Shown piece after piece: positions 50,801 through 61,920 of a stretch of 64,000 bases of DNA. The position numbers were made by a program, and so were the translations under genes. Below the pieces are notes generated by a model that was not told the origin of the DNA, searched no databases, and saw only the letters and a program-made list of their open reading frames with translations. Location of the stretch: assembly GCA_004123355.1 (NCBI GenBank), contig SCHM01000001.1:3960001-4024000 (forward strand). Reading direction: 5' to 3'. Numbering within the stretch: the stretch's first letter is position 1; the number at the start of each line of letters is the position of its first letter. This stretch comes from Amphirosellinia nigrospora (Eukaryota; Ascomycota; Sordariomycetes; Xylariales; Xylariaceae).

Positions 50801-51109
50801 CCATTCCACGCCACACGCCAAGCCCTCCTTATACGGACACAACTATCTCCAGACTAATCCCCTTCCTTTTTGGGGGGTTACTGCGGAGATCATCGTGTAT
50901 GAAATCCTATACTAAAGCATAAGCTTCTTTTATAGGGAGAGAATGCGGATGTTTAACCTGATTCTAAGGCGGTAGTGTAATAACGAGGAATAATCTTTTA
51001 TTTAAAAGGATACGAGAAGAAGAGCAGGATGGCAACTCAAGAAATTATCCTGCTAGCATCGCGGCAACATTGTGATGGCAGTGTGGACGACTCCGCAGTG
51101 CTCGTGAAT
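44865..51109. other. gene-poor stretch of 6 kb
   Basis: The longest empty stretch. It has a GCTGTGCTATGCTGTGC-type microsatellite at about 45551-45590, a CTACCTACCTAGGTAC motif near 49318 and a pair of AGCAGAGACCT direct repeats near 48803. ORFs such as 45604-46077 and 47609-47962 are Cys/Arg/His-rich and look like chance. Confidence 0.5.
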
Positions 51110-52826
51110 ATGAAGCCTTTATTTTGGAGATCGGCTGCGGTATGCTGTGTCGCAGCGTGTGCCACGGCTCAACACGTTAGTCAAAACTTACAGTGTGTAA
51201 ATCAACATATGCCCCGAGTTTGGTAAGAAGAAGAGGCAGTTGACGTAGGTGATGACAGTGTAATGCGCTTTCGGCCAGTCCGGCCCTTCGCAACAGAGTC
51301 TACCACCCCAATTCCACAGCATACACCGAGCATATTGATAACTACTAGTCTGCAAACGCTGCCCGGAACCTTGGTGTATGGTTTTGCCGCTCACCGCGAA
51401 CGAAACCTCGAAAGTGGTGCAGATTATTGTCGAGAATCAGTGTCCATTTGGCATCCGGAGCGGCTGACATGCCGTTTTCGCAAGCTCAAGCAGCACCGAT
51501 AAAGGTGTTACGATGGTATGTGTTAGGTAGACACAAAACTTGATGACTGACCTAGGACAGGACACAGGGTTTATCAATGGCACGACGTACGACCCGGATA
51601 CAAAACTCGCCTCCCTAGGCCCAGGTGGTACTTGGGGCTCCGTGTACGAAGATCTGGCGCCATACGGAGTAGCCGTAACCGGCGACCGCAGCGCCCAAGT
51701 CGGCTTTGGGAGTTTTCTTGGGGATGATAACTCGTTCTACGCACATTTTGACAGCCTAGCGTGTAATAACGTAGAGAATCACGAGGTCGTGTTAGCGGAC
51801 GGATCGATCGTCAACGCCAACGCGAAAGAGAACGCAGACCTCTGGCTCGGACTCCGCGGTGGCTCAGGCAATCTAGAGCTCGTCACCAGATTCGACATGC
51901 GCACGATTGAGTATGCCGATCCGTCGAATCCCGTCATCTTGGGCGGGGGCTCTTCTGGCCTCAAAATGCGACAGACACTGTAGTCGATGTTCTCGTACAC
52001 TTCGCAGATCATATTCCCGACGACCCGGCTTCGGGATCATACTGTTTGTTTGCTTGGGTACCTGGCTACCCCTCCCGGATATACCGCGATATCCTGTGCA
52101 TTGGACAATATTGTAGATAAGGTCGCGCCCCAGCTTACGATAGCTACTTTGCTATTGAGGCTGTACGAATTAACACGCCGGGGTCGCAAACTCTCCTAAA
52201 CCGGACGATCGAGGGCAATGCCGCAGAAGGCTATCAACAAGCGATTATTTCAAGTCACAAGGAAACATGTTCATGACAAGTATCATTAGGAATGTTCCGG
52301 TTCATATCTGAATGACGCGCATGTGATACATTTCGCTCTACAGAAACGGCAAACAGTCATACAACAGATCAAAAACGAACTCGGCGAAAATAGCGACGAG
52401 GGGCTCAGCGCGACGCTGCAATTACACCCGCTCACGAAGCCAATGGCAACCAACGGCGACGGCCCCAACATCCTCGGACTGGAAAAGCATGTCGCGGATG
52501 GGAAAACTGGAATGCAGACACTCCTTGTCCTCATGGCGAAGAAACCTGAGGGTTGGCCAGCATTAGAGCTTTTCGGACAGCAATTTCAGGCCGACGTCGA
52601 TGCATACGCGACTGACCTGGTGGCGAACTGGAGTTTGGATTATTTAAACTGCGCAGATGCGTCAGTCAACCCATTCGAGACCTATGGCGAGGATACTGTG
52701 CAGAAGTTGAGACGCGTCTCTCAGCAGTATGGTCCGCATAGGGTATTTCAAAAGCTGCGCAAGGCAGGAATCAAGATCTTTCAAGGCACAGAAAATAATT
52801 CACAAGGGCAACTCGCACCGACCTAG
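51110..52826 (+). pseudogene. decayed berberine-bridge-like FAD oxidase with RIP-like changes
   Basis: Pieces of a PCMH/BBE oxidase lie in order: a signal-peptide start (MKPLFWRSAAVCCVAACATA), the FAD His region, ASLGPGGTWGSVYEDLAPYG, CNNVENHEVVLADGSIVNA, WLGLRGGSGNLELVTRFD, and a BBE-like tail (YLNCADASVNPFETYGEDTV). The frame is interrupted many times and includes stops, such as a TGA where the family has the second Gly of RSGGH. The FAD-binding Gly run that should read LGGGNS reads LGDDNS. The changes G-to-S, G-to-D (twice) and D-to-N are all G:C to A:T, as repeat-induced point mutation makes. It is not a copy of the oxidase at 36.6 kb; the two differ strongly. Confidence 0.75.
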
Positions 52827-53144
52827 AATATGTATCTTCGTAGTTACTTGGACTTCTTCAGCCCTTGATAGGTATACCCTTAGACATCCACGTGTGCGTG
52901 TAGTCACTACATATAATGCGAGATCCGCCAACACTATAGAATATAATGCAATAAAAGTACCCGTGAATAGAAATACTTTGCTTAAGATGAGTATGCGTCG
53001 TGAACCAGGTAGAGTATTTCTCCCATTTCTCTTCCTTTACAAACCCTCCCCCCCTTTCTTCTCTACTAGCGCGCCAAGATAATATTCTGATCATCGTGCA
53101 GCGTTCGACCCATCAACACGATTCTGTGACAAGGTCTTAATCTA
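52827..53144. other. intergenic, no gene seen
   Basis: AT-rich spacer between the FAD oxidase pseudogene and the DUF7580 gene. No coding signal. Confidence 0.55.
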
Positions 53145-55060
53145 TTAGAGGGAATGTATTGAAGTAATCTGGGCGTCAAAGGTTGCCTGGACTGGAGCAA
53201 CCACGCCAATGAAAAATTGCTTTCGAAACCCCGAATATAAGAAGTTCTGCGTGGACTCGCTACCTAGGAAGTGGCATTGAATGCACCGTTGAACAGCGTT
53301 AGCGTATGACTCGCCTAGTTCAAGCTCTAGCACTTCACTGTCGATGACCTGTTTGGCAGTGATGTAGTCATCTTGCACTGATGTGTTCCATGTTGAGCCT
53401 CCAGTATTACTATCAGCACGGATTTGCTGGAATGTCTTGTTAAGCCCCAGCTCAATTAGCAAGATGCCTAGCGCAAATAGGGTTTTGTGTCGTATTTGGC
53501 TATTTGGATAATCATTGGGGAATGGTTTTCTGGTCTCTTGTTCGCGGTCTCCTGCTGCGACGCGAAGGTATGCGAAAGACTTGGATAAGTCTTAGGTCGG
53601 TCAAAACGGTTGCCTTGCGCGAGAACCTCGACCAGGAGGGTGATATCTTCTTTTCCCAGCCAGCGCTCTTCTAGCCACGGCGTACCGCAAAGTATAAGGA
53701 CTGCCCAGACGGCCCCGGCAGCGACCCCCAATCTTTCTTTTCTAGAGAGGCGTACATTGGCAACTTGCTTTCCTTTTGAACTCCCGTCGTGAGGGTTCGA
53801 GATAACAGCTTCCAATGAACGGCTCGAAAACTTAGAGCAAGGAGACAGTACCCTTTTCATGTAGATGACCTTCTCGTTGGCTATGTCTGGGTGCAGTAGA
53901 TAGCCGTTCCAATCTTCATGGTTCATCAAGTTGCACAGTCCTGTAATCAACTGACTATCTGGAGTTTCATCCTGGTTACATCCGAGGGGTTTCGATTGTA
54001 AAGACGTGACCTGCATTAGGGGTACAACTAAAAAGGGTCAGTATATTTATTGGGCTCAGTCGGTTGGACAAGCAAACCTAGTAGCTTTCCAGATTTCAAA
54101 TCAAGTGGAATCATGTTCCTTAGCCTGCCAGTTGATCGTGGTTTTCGTGCACTGGGCGCTACCGACAAAGAATCGGGCACTGCATTTGTCGCTGATGACA
54201 CGTTTGGGAGGTTGGAGGTAGGAGTTCTTCGTCTTTGGTCGATATTGATAGAAACTTTCTGCCAATGCTTGTCTGTCCCGTTCCCTCCAAGCGCGGGAAT
54301 CGACAGTTGCAGCTGACCGGTCTCTTTTAAGCCCGTTTGTTGCCAAATCAGTTCCACGTTGCTAGGGTGCTGATGGTCGTTACATTTGCTCCAAGCTTCT
54401 GCTAGGGCTCTGTGAACCATCCGAACATTGTCGCGAGCCTCGTCGCAAGATTTGAGGTTAAAGAGCCGTACGAGCTCCGCTATCATAGGATCGGCGTGAT
54501 CAGAGGAGATTTCTCGTCGTGGTTCTAAGCAATTCCTGAGTGCAGTGTTCCAGTATTGGAGCTCGTCGAATAGCTCCTTTCGGTACTTATCCCCGAAGCT
54601 ACGCTTAACTCTCCTCCATTCCCACGAAACCCGTTCAGGCATCTCGTCAGTCCATTGTGGCTGAAAAATATAATGTTAGCATGTTCATTTCCATCTTCCG
54701 AGCCGCGCCAAGTCGCGTGGCCATACCTTTCCCTTGCTATCGATTTCAAGCTTATCCATCAAAACTGATGTGATGCTGCCCATGTGCTCTAGAATGTCGA
54801 TGAACTGATCGGAGCATTCCGGTTTGTGCTCACGTAGTTTTTGCTGTACCTCGAGCAACGTTGGCTTCATTGACTTTGTCAATCCAATTCTCTCAAGGGT
54901 ATCCCGAAGCTGCTCTTCTTGTACGAAAAGATTTCGATGAATCCCCTTCAAGGTTTTGTGAATAGTTTTTATAACACTTAATCGGCTTGGGTCCGTTGAT
55001 ATAACACTGAACTGCAGACATTGCAATAGGCAGGGCCCCCACCACACCAGCAACGTCCAT
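53145..55060 (-). CDS. DUF7580 / prion-inhibition-like protein (about three frame changes)
   Basis: Two exons, 55060-54727 and 54660-53145, about 616 aa. The N-terminus (MDVAGVVGALPIAMSAVQCY) is the hydrophobic helix typical of fungal STAND-like and DUF7580 proteins. Then IHRNLFVQEEQLRDTLERIGL and the central WEWRRVKRSFGDKYRKELFD with ELQYWNTALRNCLEP. The C-terminal DUF7580 region has RLSRKERLGVAAGAVWAVL, LCGTPWLEERW and LFALGILLIELGLNKTF, a kinase-C-lobe-like layout. Such proteins occur in fungal heterokaryon-incompatibility-like gene sets, but a molecular role is not established. Frame changes near 54985, 54017 and 53517; the last two are single losses in T and C runs. It is divergent from the zinc-finger gene. 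Confidence 0.75.
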
Positions 55061-55405
55061 GATAGCCTGCTCTAAAGACCCGCATCAAGTAACGTCTCTT
55101 GGAGAAAAATATATACTTCAAGCAGGCAAGCCGTTTCTGGCAGATTTGCCTGTTGATGGTCTACAACCAGAGGATGTTGGCTCTTTGAATTGCTTAGTCG
55201 CTTACAATGTTTCAAGATAAGTTCAGCTGAGCCTACCGTATTGTGATACATAATCTAGTCTGATACGTATACGCCAATGAGCTTTTCGCGACCCCGCACG
55301 CACTGGTACGACATACATATCCCTTCCACTTCGCGAGCATTTCCATTTCAGCGGCATTTCCATTTCATTTGAATCAAATTCGATCTGAGCTGGTGGCCTA
55401 GCAAT
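55061..55405. promoter_or_regulatory. divergent intergenic region, DUF7580 gene / zinc-finger gene
   Basis: A 345 bp space between two start codons facing away from each other, so a shared or back-to-back promoter is likely. It has an imperfect direct repeat of CATTTCCATTTCA near 55338-55372. No TATA box is obvious. Confidence 0.5.
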
Positions 55406-57331
55406 ATGCCTGAAGAACTTGATAAACTATCTGAATGGGGCTTGGCTGAGAAGGTCGAGACAGCCCAGGACACGGCCATTAATTCGGGAGTCATAGCAAG
55501 TGATCGACTGGGAACACTCTACTCCGAATGCTTGGCTTCCTTCCAAATGTTCCTAGTTCGATGTAGTCAGTCTGATGCATTAAATTCGAGTCTAGGGCTT
55601 CACAAATGCTTCGAAGAGTACAGTAGGCTAAAGATTTGGGGCCATCAGAAAAGAGCTGCCCTCAAATCGTCAGTGCCTGATTCCTTAGCGGCCAGGACGC
55701 AGGGGCGCCCGAAGCTTCAAGGGGTGCTCTTCGAAATATATGAGCAGATGATAGGTGGTCTCCATCAAAGTATGTTCTTTTAATAGCATCATGTAGATCA
55801 AGACTAACCGTCTAGTTGATTCTATGTCGTTCTCATCTGTAGCAGAATCTCTAGGTTTTCTAGCAGACGAGTGTCAGAACGATAGGGTTTCAGAGGCGCG
55901 ATCCGATGTATCCGACGACCTAAGCACCGAAGACGAATCGGATATTGTCACACAAATCATGAAATCCATCTTCGAGAGCATAGAAGAACTATATCGCGTC
56001 AGCAGCCTCATCCGCCGACCCCGGCTAACTGGTCGCTATTTACGCAGTAATCTGCCGATCCTTGACCCAATCTGCCAACAGGAATATACGACTATGTCAG
56101 GCAGAAGTTCTTACTATGGCAAAAGCAGCAAGAGTATGAAAATTTGCAAGATCAAGCCATACAGATGACATCTCAGACTGTACGCCACTTCCAAGGCGAG
56201 ATAGCAACCCCTGAGGTTATAGCAAAAAGACGCTCTGCAGAAGAGGACAGTAATTCTCAAGATCAGATTCTGTTGCACCGACTGGCTATAGCCAACACAA
56301 AGCGCCGTCGGCAACTCAGCTATTGGGACGCATATGCGTATAGATAGACGTCGAGGCATCCGACCCAGTCGACACAAAACCAGCAAAACTAGCATCCACA
56401 GTAATCACTTCCTCAACAGTACCTATGTCCGCTATCTTTCCCCATCAAGCCGACCAAGATAGAAACGAGATCACGAGGATCCTTTATGCGCCAACTGAAG
56501 TCGGAGAGAATAAAACACTACGGGTCCCCGCCCCAAAGGTGGATAATACAGAAAGCTTATTTGAGTGTCCTTACTGCCATATGAACCTTGATATTAAAGA
56601 AATGAGTATAAGAGCAAACTGGAAGTAAGTGATATGATGTGTTGTGAGCTACTATAGTATACTGATTTAATACAGACGCCACGTATTCCGAGACTTGCCC
56701 CTATATATGCACATTTTCCGATTGCCCAGATCCCGAAAGACTTTTTCTCACGCGGCATGACTGGATATATCATGAAATGCAACTACATCGCCGAAAATGG
56801 GTTTGCCAGTCGTGTTCTCGCGATTGTGCGTCCAGAATGGAGATGGTAGAGCACCTGCGACGTGTTCACAACCCTTCTATTAGAGACCGCGAACTGACTT
56901 CTCTACTGGAGATAAGTGAGCGGCCAATTGAACTGACTTACGCTGATAAGTGTACGTTTTGTCACAGTTCCATGAGCATGAAGAAATTATTGGACCATAT
57001 GGCAGCCCACATGGAAGAGTTGGCTTTATTCTCGCTGCCACCAAACCACGAAGACATAAGAGAAACAAAAAATGCTAAGCCATACCATGCCTTTTCACAA
57101 CACTCTAAAGATGTTCACTACGGAAATCTAGAAATCAATTCTTCTGCACTTCTAGCTTTCGAATCCTCGGGCGGCTGGCCTGACGACGCCGAATCCAGGT
57201 TCTCAAAAACGGGAGTAAGGGGAACATATAGCGACGCGTTAGGGCAAGCAGAACCCAATGAATCACATTACGCTAAACCCAAAAATAAATACATACATAA
57301 AATATACTGTGTAGGTTTTCTCCATCTCTGA
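55406..57331 (+). CDS. acuF-like C2H2 zinc-finger protein (about three frame changes)
   Basis: Three exons, 55406-55769, 55816-56624 and 56676-57331, about 610 aa. The N-terminal helical part (SECLASFQMFLVRCSQSDAL, EEYSRLKIWGHQKRAAL) is typical of fungal proteins with the 'oxidoreductase acuF-like C2H2-type zinc-finger' domain. That domain follows in the last exons: FECPYCHMNLDIKEM, CTFSDCPDPERLFLTRHDW, WVCQSCSRDCASRMEMVEH with LRRVHNP, and CTFCHSSMSMKKLLDHMAAH ending in MEELALFSLP. The zinc-finger spacing supports nucleic-acid or protein binding; the function is unknown. Two single-base losses (about 56085, 56346) and one frame change in a C run after RDL (about 56703) interrupt it as written. 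Such genes often sit beside STAND/DUF7580 genes, as here. Confidence 0.78.
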
Positions 57332-57473
57332 TAATTTATGGTCGAGCTTACATACATATTCAAGTGCAACTGTTGTCAAGGCCCGTGGAACTCCCATCTT
57401 GGCCTTCGTTGTGGATCTTGCATGCATGCTTTCTGTCACGGTTGCCGCACCGAGTAGCGAAAGAGCCATTATA

Positions 57474-57561
57474 CACTAGTTTCCAATCGAAATGTCGCGC
57501 CCCACCCACACTTTCTGTGGTGTGTGTGTGTCATTTTGGGAAACACATCGACAATAGCATT
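57474..57561 (+). repeat. left terminal inverted repeat
   Basis: About 88 bp, ending near ACAATAGCATTTTTT. It contains a (GT)n stretch (57520-57531) one GT unit longer than in the right end. Confidence 0.88.
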
Positions 57562-57787
57562 TTTTTTTTGTAAATTAATACAATTAGCATTTAATTATTT
57601 AAAAATACGTTTTCTAGCTCGGAACAGCGATTCTTGTATATCTAGAACTTTTATAGCCCTCGAAAACAGCGTTTTTAGTACTTATACCTTCGAAACAGCG
57701 TATTTTATGCTAACAGCTTTAAAACAGCGTTTCTACGCCCTCAGAGCCTACGAAGCCCTTGAACACGCGTTTTACGTGCCTTCGTAG

Positions 57788-58247
57788 CCCTTACAGACCT
57801 ACGAACACACACGCAGACCTCTACAGACCTACGAACACGCGCGTAAACCTCTACAACCTACGAACACGCGCGCAGACCTCTATAGACCTACGAACACGCG
57901 CGCAGACCTACGCAGACCTACGAACACCTACGCAGACTTCTACAGACCTCCGAACACGCGCGCAAACCTACGCAGACCTACGCGCACAGTGGCAGAAGGT
58001 CTGGCGAAGGGGCTGTTGATCTAGCCACACAGACCTACGCGTACGGTGGCAGGGTCGCGAAGGGTCTGGCGATCTAGCCACACAGACCTACGCAGACCTA
58101 CGCAGACCTCTACAGACCTACGAGTGCCTACGCAGACCTACGTAGACCTACGAAGACCTACGCAGACCTCTACAGACCTACGAACACACGCGGAGACCTC
58201 TACAGACCTACGCGTACGAGGCTATCAACCTAGCCCCGCGTAAACCC
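57788..58247 (+). repeat. left tandem array, CAGACCTACG units
   Basis: About 20 variable copies of CAGACCTACG, alternating with CAGACCTCTA and linked by AACACGCGCG or CGCGTACG. Two copies of a module GTGGCAG...CTGGCGA...GATCTAGCC lie at about 57987-58025 and 58048-58082. Reading frames through the array give repeated DLRTRAQT-type peptides, an effect of the repeat and not a gene. Confidence 0.85.
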
Positions 58248-58296
58248 ACGCGCACGGGCCAATACGCACAGACCAGTCCTTTTTTAGTACGCATAG

Positions 58297-58650
58297 GGTC
58301 TACGCGGGGCTAGGTCTGCGTAGGCGCTCGTAGGTCTGCGTAGGTCTACGTAGGTCTGCGCGCGTGTTCGGAAGTCTGCAGAGGTCTGCGTAGGTCTGCG
58401 TAGGTCTGTGTGCTAGATCGCCAGACCCTTCGCCAGACCTCTGCCACTCTGTACGCGTAGGTCTGCGTAGGTTTGCGTGGGCGCTCGTAGGTCTGTAGAA
58501 GTATGCGTAGGTGTTTGTAGGTCTACGTAGGTCTGCGCGCGTGTTCGTAGGTCTATAGAGGTCTGCGCGCGTGTTCGTAGGTCTGTAGAGGTCTGCGCGC
58601 GTGTTCGTAGGTCTGTAGAGGTCTGCGCGTATGTTCGTAGGTCTATATAT
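58297..58650 (-). repeat. right tandem array, inverted (CGTAGGTCTG units)
   Basis: The reverse complement of the left array, with one inverted copy of the GATCTAGC...CCAGACC...GCCAC module at about 58414-58450. The inner edges pair closely: TAGCCCCGCGTAAACCC at 58231-58247 against GGGTCTACGCGGGGCTA at 58297-58313, leaving a ~49 bp loop. Confidence 0.83.
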
Positions 58651-58800
58651 ATACGTTTAAAACAACGTAATATAGTAATTTATTCTTCGAATATAACACA
58701 TATAAAAATAAAACTTATTTCTTTAGATAGGTAGTAAAAAGAGCTTTATTTTAATATATTATATTTGTTTTTAGGATTATTATTCGTTCAATAATGTTAA

Positions 58801-58888
58801 AAAACGCTATTGTCGTTGTGTTTCCCAAAATGACACACACACCACAGAAAGTGTGGGTGGGGCGCGACATTTCGATTGGAAACTAGTG
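58801..58888 (-). repeat. right terminal inverted repeat
   Basis: Reverse complement of the left end over about 88 bp, finishing GGAAACTAGTG at 58888 just before TA. Confidence 0.87.
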
Positions 58889-59112
58889 TAGCCCCAAATA
58901 GCTAGCTTGATCAGACGCATGCCCACTTCTCTATCCTACCTTGGGCAATATAACCACCATAAACATTATGGAGAATTTCCCCCTATTAAAATCATGTGCA
59001 GATGGTACTGTGTGACTGTGCTCTTACAGCGAAGCCCGCGGCCTACAATTCCTCAACTCTCTAGAAATGCCTCTGGAGATATAGTCCGCAATAGCCACTA
59101 CAACATTCGGGG

Positions 59113-61920
59113 TCAGTTATCGTTGTGGATCATGAAGGTTTCAGAGGCTCCCGACGTTCTCTTATCCGAAAAAAAAATCCGATGCTCTGAAAATACCAAA
59201 ATATGAAGAAATTAGTTTCAAGACTTACTATTGGTGATCATGGGATTAACACCGCTCGCTGAAGGAAAGACGCTTGCATCCGCTACGAATAGATTCCGAG
59301 TGCCCCAGACCTTGCCCCTGGGATCGACAACACCATCCTGAAGCTTCGCGCTCATCCTGCAAGAGCCCATCTGATGCGCACACGCGAAACTCGAAAGAGG
59401 CGAGCTGAGCCCGGTCTCCTCGATCAGCTTGATCCAAGCTGAAAAATCTGGATCGTTAATTCCTTGATCGGAAGTCCTCTCATCGGACGCGATAGCGTCG
59501 GCATCAATATCTGCGGGTATAGGCTTCGTGCGCTTGAAAGATGGTATGCCTGGAACCGCTGCCCAGATCTCCGTCGCGCCCCTATATCATTTTAGAGTTA
59601 GACACCATCGCGTACCGCCTCATTCAGTAAGCGGTATATAGGGGCGCGGCTTTTGTCAGATTGAAAAAAAAGCTGTTTGATACTTACTGGATGTAGCATA
59701 GCTTTGCAATGGCGACCAGACCAACAACTATATTAGCTCGGTCAAATGCCGATGTCGTGTATGCGATGCGTGGTCTGCCGTCTTCTGGGTCTGGATACAC
59801 CCGTCCTGTGTCCCTATCACGCTAGAACACCCAAAGTCAGTTACGACCATTCGGAGGGTGAGAGTTTCCAAAGATATTAGGCACTATCTCAGCCCTCAAA
59901 AAGGAATATGATTTTCTGAAAGTTGCCACCCCGCCACCCAGCCTTTCAAAAAAAAAAAAAAAAACACAGGTTTCTGGGAATTCTTACGACGATAGAGATA
60001 AAGTTGCACATCTGTCGGGCACGCAGCGCATCGAGTTTCCACTGTAGGCCACTCTCATAAGGGTGATTGTAGAGAAGAACGTAAGGCTATGATAGTAGTC
60101 AGTTTCCATACTCAGTCGGATAAAGACGAAAAATCGGAGTGGTTTCGAGAAGATATACATACAAGCATGTTGTTAGTTTCAAGCTTGGCGCCGTGCCCTT
60201 TGCCATCCAGATTTTCAAATGTTGTACAAACTGAGGTTATGATACCCCCTTCCCAATTCTTTAGATCTTGGTCAAAGGTAGCACGAACGCCGGCGACAGG
60301 ATGAAGATGGAGATTCTTGCCAATTTGGGGATTCTAGCAAAATTGGGAGTGAGGTTAGTAACATGCTCTAGTCTGCCAGTGGAAATGACTAGGTTGCTGT
60401 ACCTTCAATCCACTCCTCATCAACAATAATGGACTTTGAAGTGTGCCGCACGAGACGATAACTTTCTTCGCCTTCACTTTGACGATCCGCTGTATCCTCT
60501 CGGATTCGGGCCTTTGAAGACCGCCATCTTCATCTCTCGATGTCCATTTACCAACGACACCAATCGCCGTATTTGAACCATTCTTTTTATCAAACAGAAC
60601 TCTGGAGGCCTCCATCCCTTCAATGAACCGGGCACCGGCGCGCGAGGCAGCAGGCAGCCAACATACTGCGGGACCCTGTTTCTCGCCGGCGCCGCAGCCA
60701 TGATGACATCTCCCACAGTAGTGCTCTGCCCCGTTAGTGTTCTGCGGGCAAGGCTTTGCATGCCACCGAGTTTCCGCGCCCCATCAAGGATAACCTTGGC
60801 GCCGTGATTATGTCGGATGTGCTGATCACTTACGCCCATGACGCCGCAGACGCGATCTAAGGAGTTTTGAAACTCCTGTGTCGTGAAGAAGTCGAGTCCC
60901 GCAGCTGCCCACTCTTCGCGAACGTACCCTTGGGGTTGAAGGGATACGCTCCAATTGATCGTACCACCACCACCCCAGCTACTCCCGGCGAGGATGCTCA
61001 TGCGGCGATCGTCTGTCTGCATAGGTACTTTTCCTTCATAGAGAAATTCATTCGCCGCACTAGCAGTCATGGGTAGCTGAGAGGGAGGGAAATAATAGCC
61101 CTTGTCGACTACCAAAACATCGTAGCCGGCTTCCGCGAGATTTTTGGCTGCCACCCCTCCCCCACACCCTGATCCAACAACGACTACATCTACATTAACT
61201 ATGGCTGGCTCATCGTCGGCTGGGAATTGCATGAATCTGTAATCGAACGCAGGGCCAGGCATATAGTCTTCTATCGAGTCTGTGTAACCGATAAGTTCAC
61301 GGAATAGCGGATCGAGTTGTGTGAAAGCGATCTTCCCCATTACTAGAAAACTCTCTGCTAGCTGCGGGAAGATGTTCGACCACGAGCTTTGCCATGATTG
61401 AAAAATAGCTTCTCGGACCTGGAGAGGCTGCTCTTTAACTGGCAGACGGTATCCTGTTACCAGAAGGCTACCCAGTCGAGTGCTTGACCACGAGCGTCAG
61501 AGACTGCTCGCGAATGCCTCACGGTAACGGTAGGTTGAGGTCACACGTACTTTAGAAGCGTCAGAAGGCGACCGAGATCCTTCTGGCCTGATTTGGGGAG
61601 ATGCCCGATAAAACGTTTGGTATGTGCAATATACTCGGGTGAGTTTACCGGCCGGGAGCGGAGATAGTCCTTGAACTTCTCGTAGTCGGCGCATTCTTCA
61701 GATTCTTCTTTGTGTGCTCGTAGGCTTTTGAACATTGAGCTTCCGTGATCTGCAATTTTTTTACCATCTGTAACCTCCGAATCGATGACGATTGAAGGCG
61801 TGACCGCGTCGAGCAAAGCAAACAGTGTTTGCCAATGCTCTTCGCTATAACCTTCCACCTCGCGAGGGACGGGAAGCTTGACTGGGATTGGGCCGCAACA
61901 TGGGCCGGCTTATCAGACAT
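59113..61920 (-). CDS. long-chain fatty alcohol oxidase (GMC oxidoreductase), two apparent frame losses
   Basis: Seven exons: 61920-61551, 61482-60403, 60333-60163, 60086-59988, 59821-59688, 59581-59229 and 59186-59113. About 760 aa with two bases restored. It oxidises long-chain alcohols to aldehydes and makes H2O2; relatives are peroxisomal or membrane-bound. The N-terminal block (EHWQTLFALLDAVTPSIV) is typical of fatty alcohol oxidases. The FAD dinucleotide fold is VVVVGSGCGGGVAAKNLAEA. SSWGGGGTINWSVSLQP and HYCGRCHHGCG are family motifs. The catalytic end has SSFACAHQMGSCRM, DASVFPSASGVNPMIT (His and Asn-Pro). Frame losses near 61880 and 60745, the latter in a C run. The last exon is uncertain. 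Confidence 0.86.

Larger units (their letters stand above)
57474..58888. mobile_element. non-autonomous TA-flanked TIR transposon with a foldback interior
   Basis: The ends are inverted repeats of about 88 bp. The left end starts CACTAGTTTCCAATCG at 57474 and the right end finishes at 58888 with its reverse complement. They differ by a (GT)n length change and about two single bases. The element is flanked by TA on both sides (57472-57473 and 58889-58890), the duplication left by Tc1/mariner-type elements. It is 1,415 bp long. There is no transposase. The interior is AT-rich near the ends with AAACAGCG subrepeats on the left. The centre is two arrays of a CAGACCTACG-type unit in opposite orientation. 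It sits ~140 bp after the zinc-finger gene. The high end-to-end identity suggests a fairly recent insertion. Confidence 0.88.

Noticed and set aside
55061-55405. DUF7580 and zinc-finger genes as one bicistronic operon-like unit
   Set aside because: They are on opposite strands with start codons facing apart, so they cannot share a transcript.
57759-58243. Open frames with repeated DLRTRAQT-type peptides
   Set aside because: They are translations of the tandem array inside the transposon. All frames of such a repeat stay open, and there is no start context or domain.
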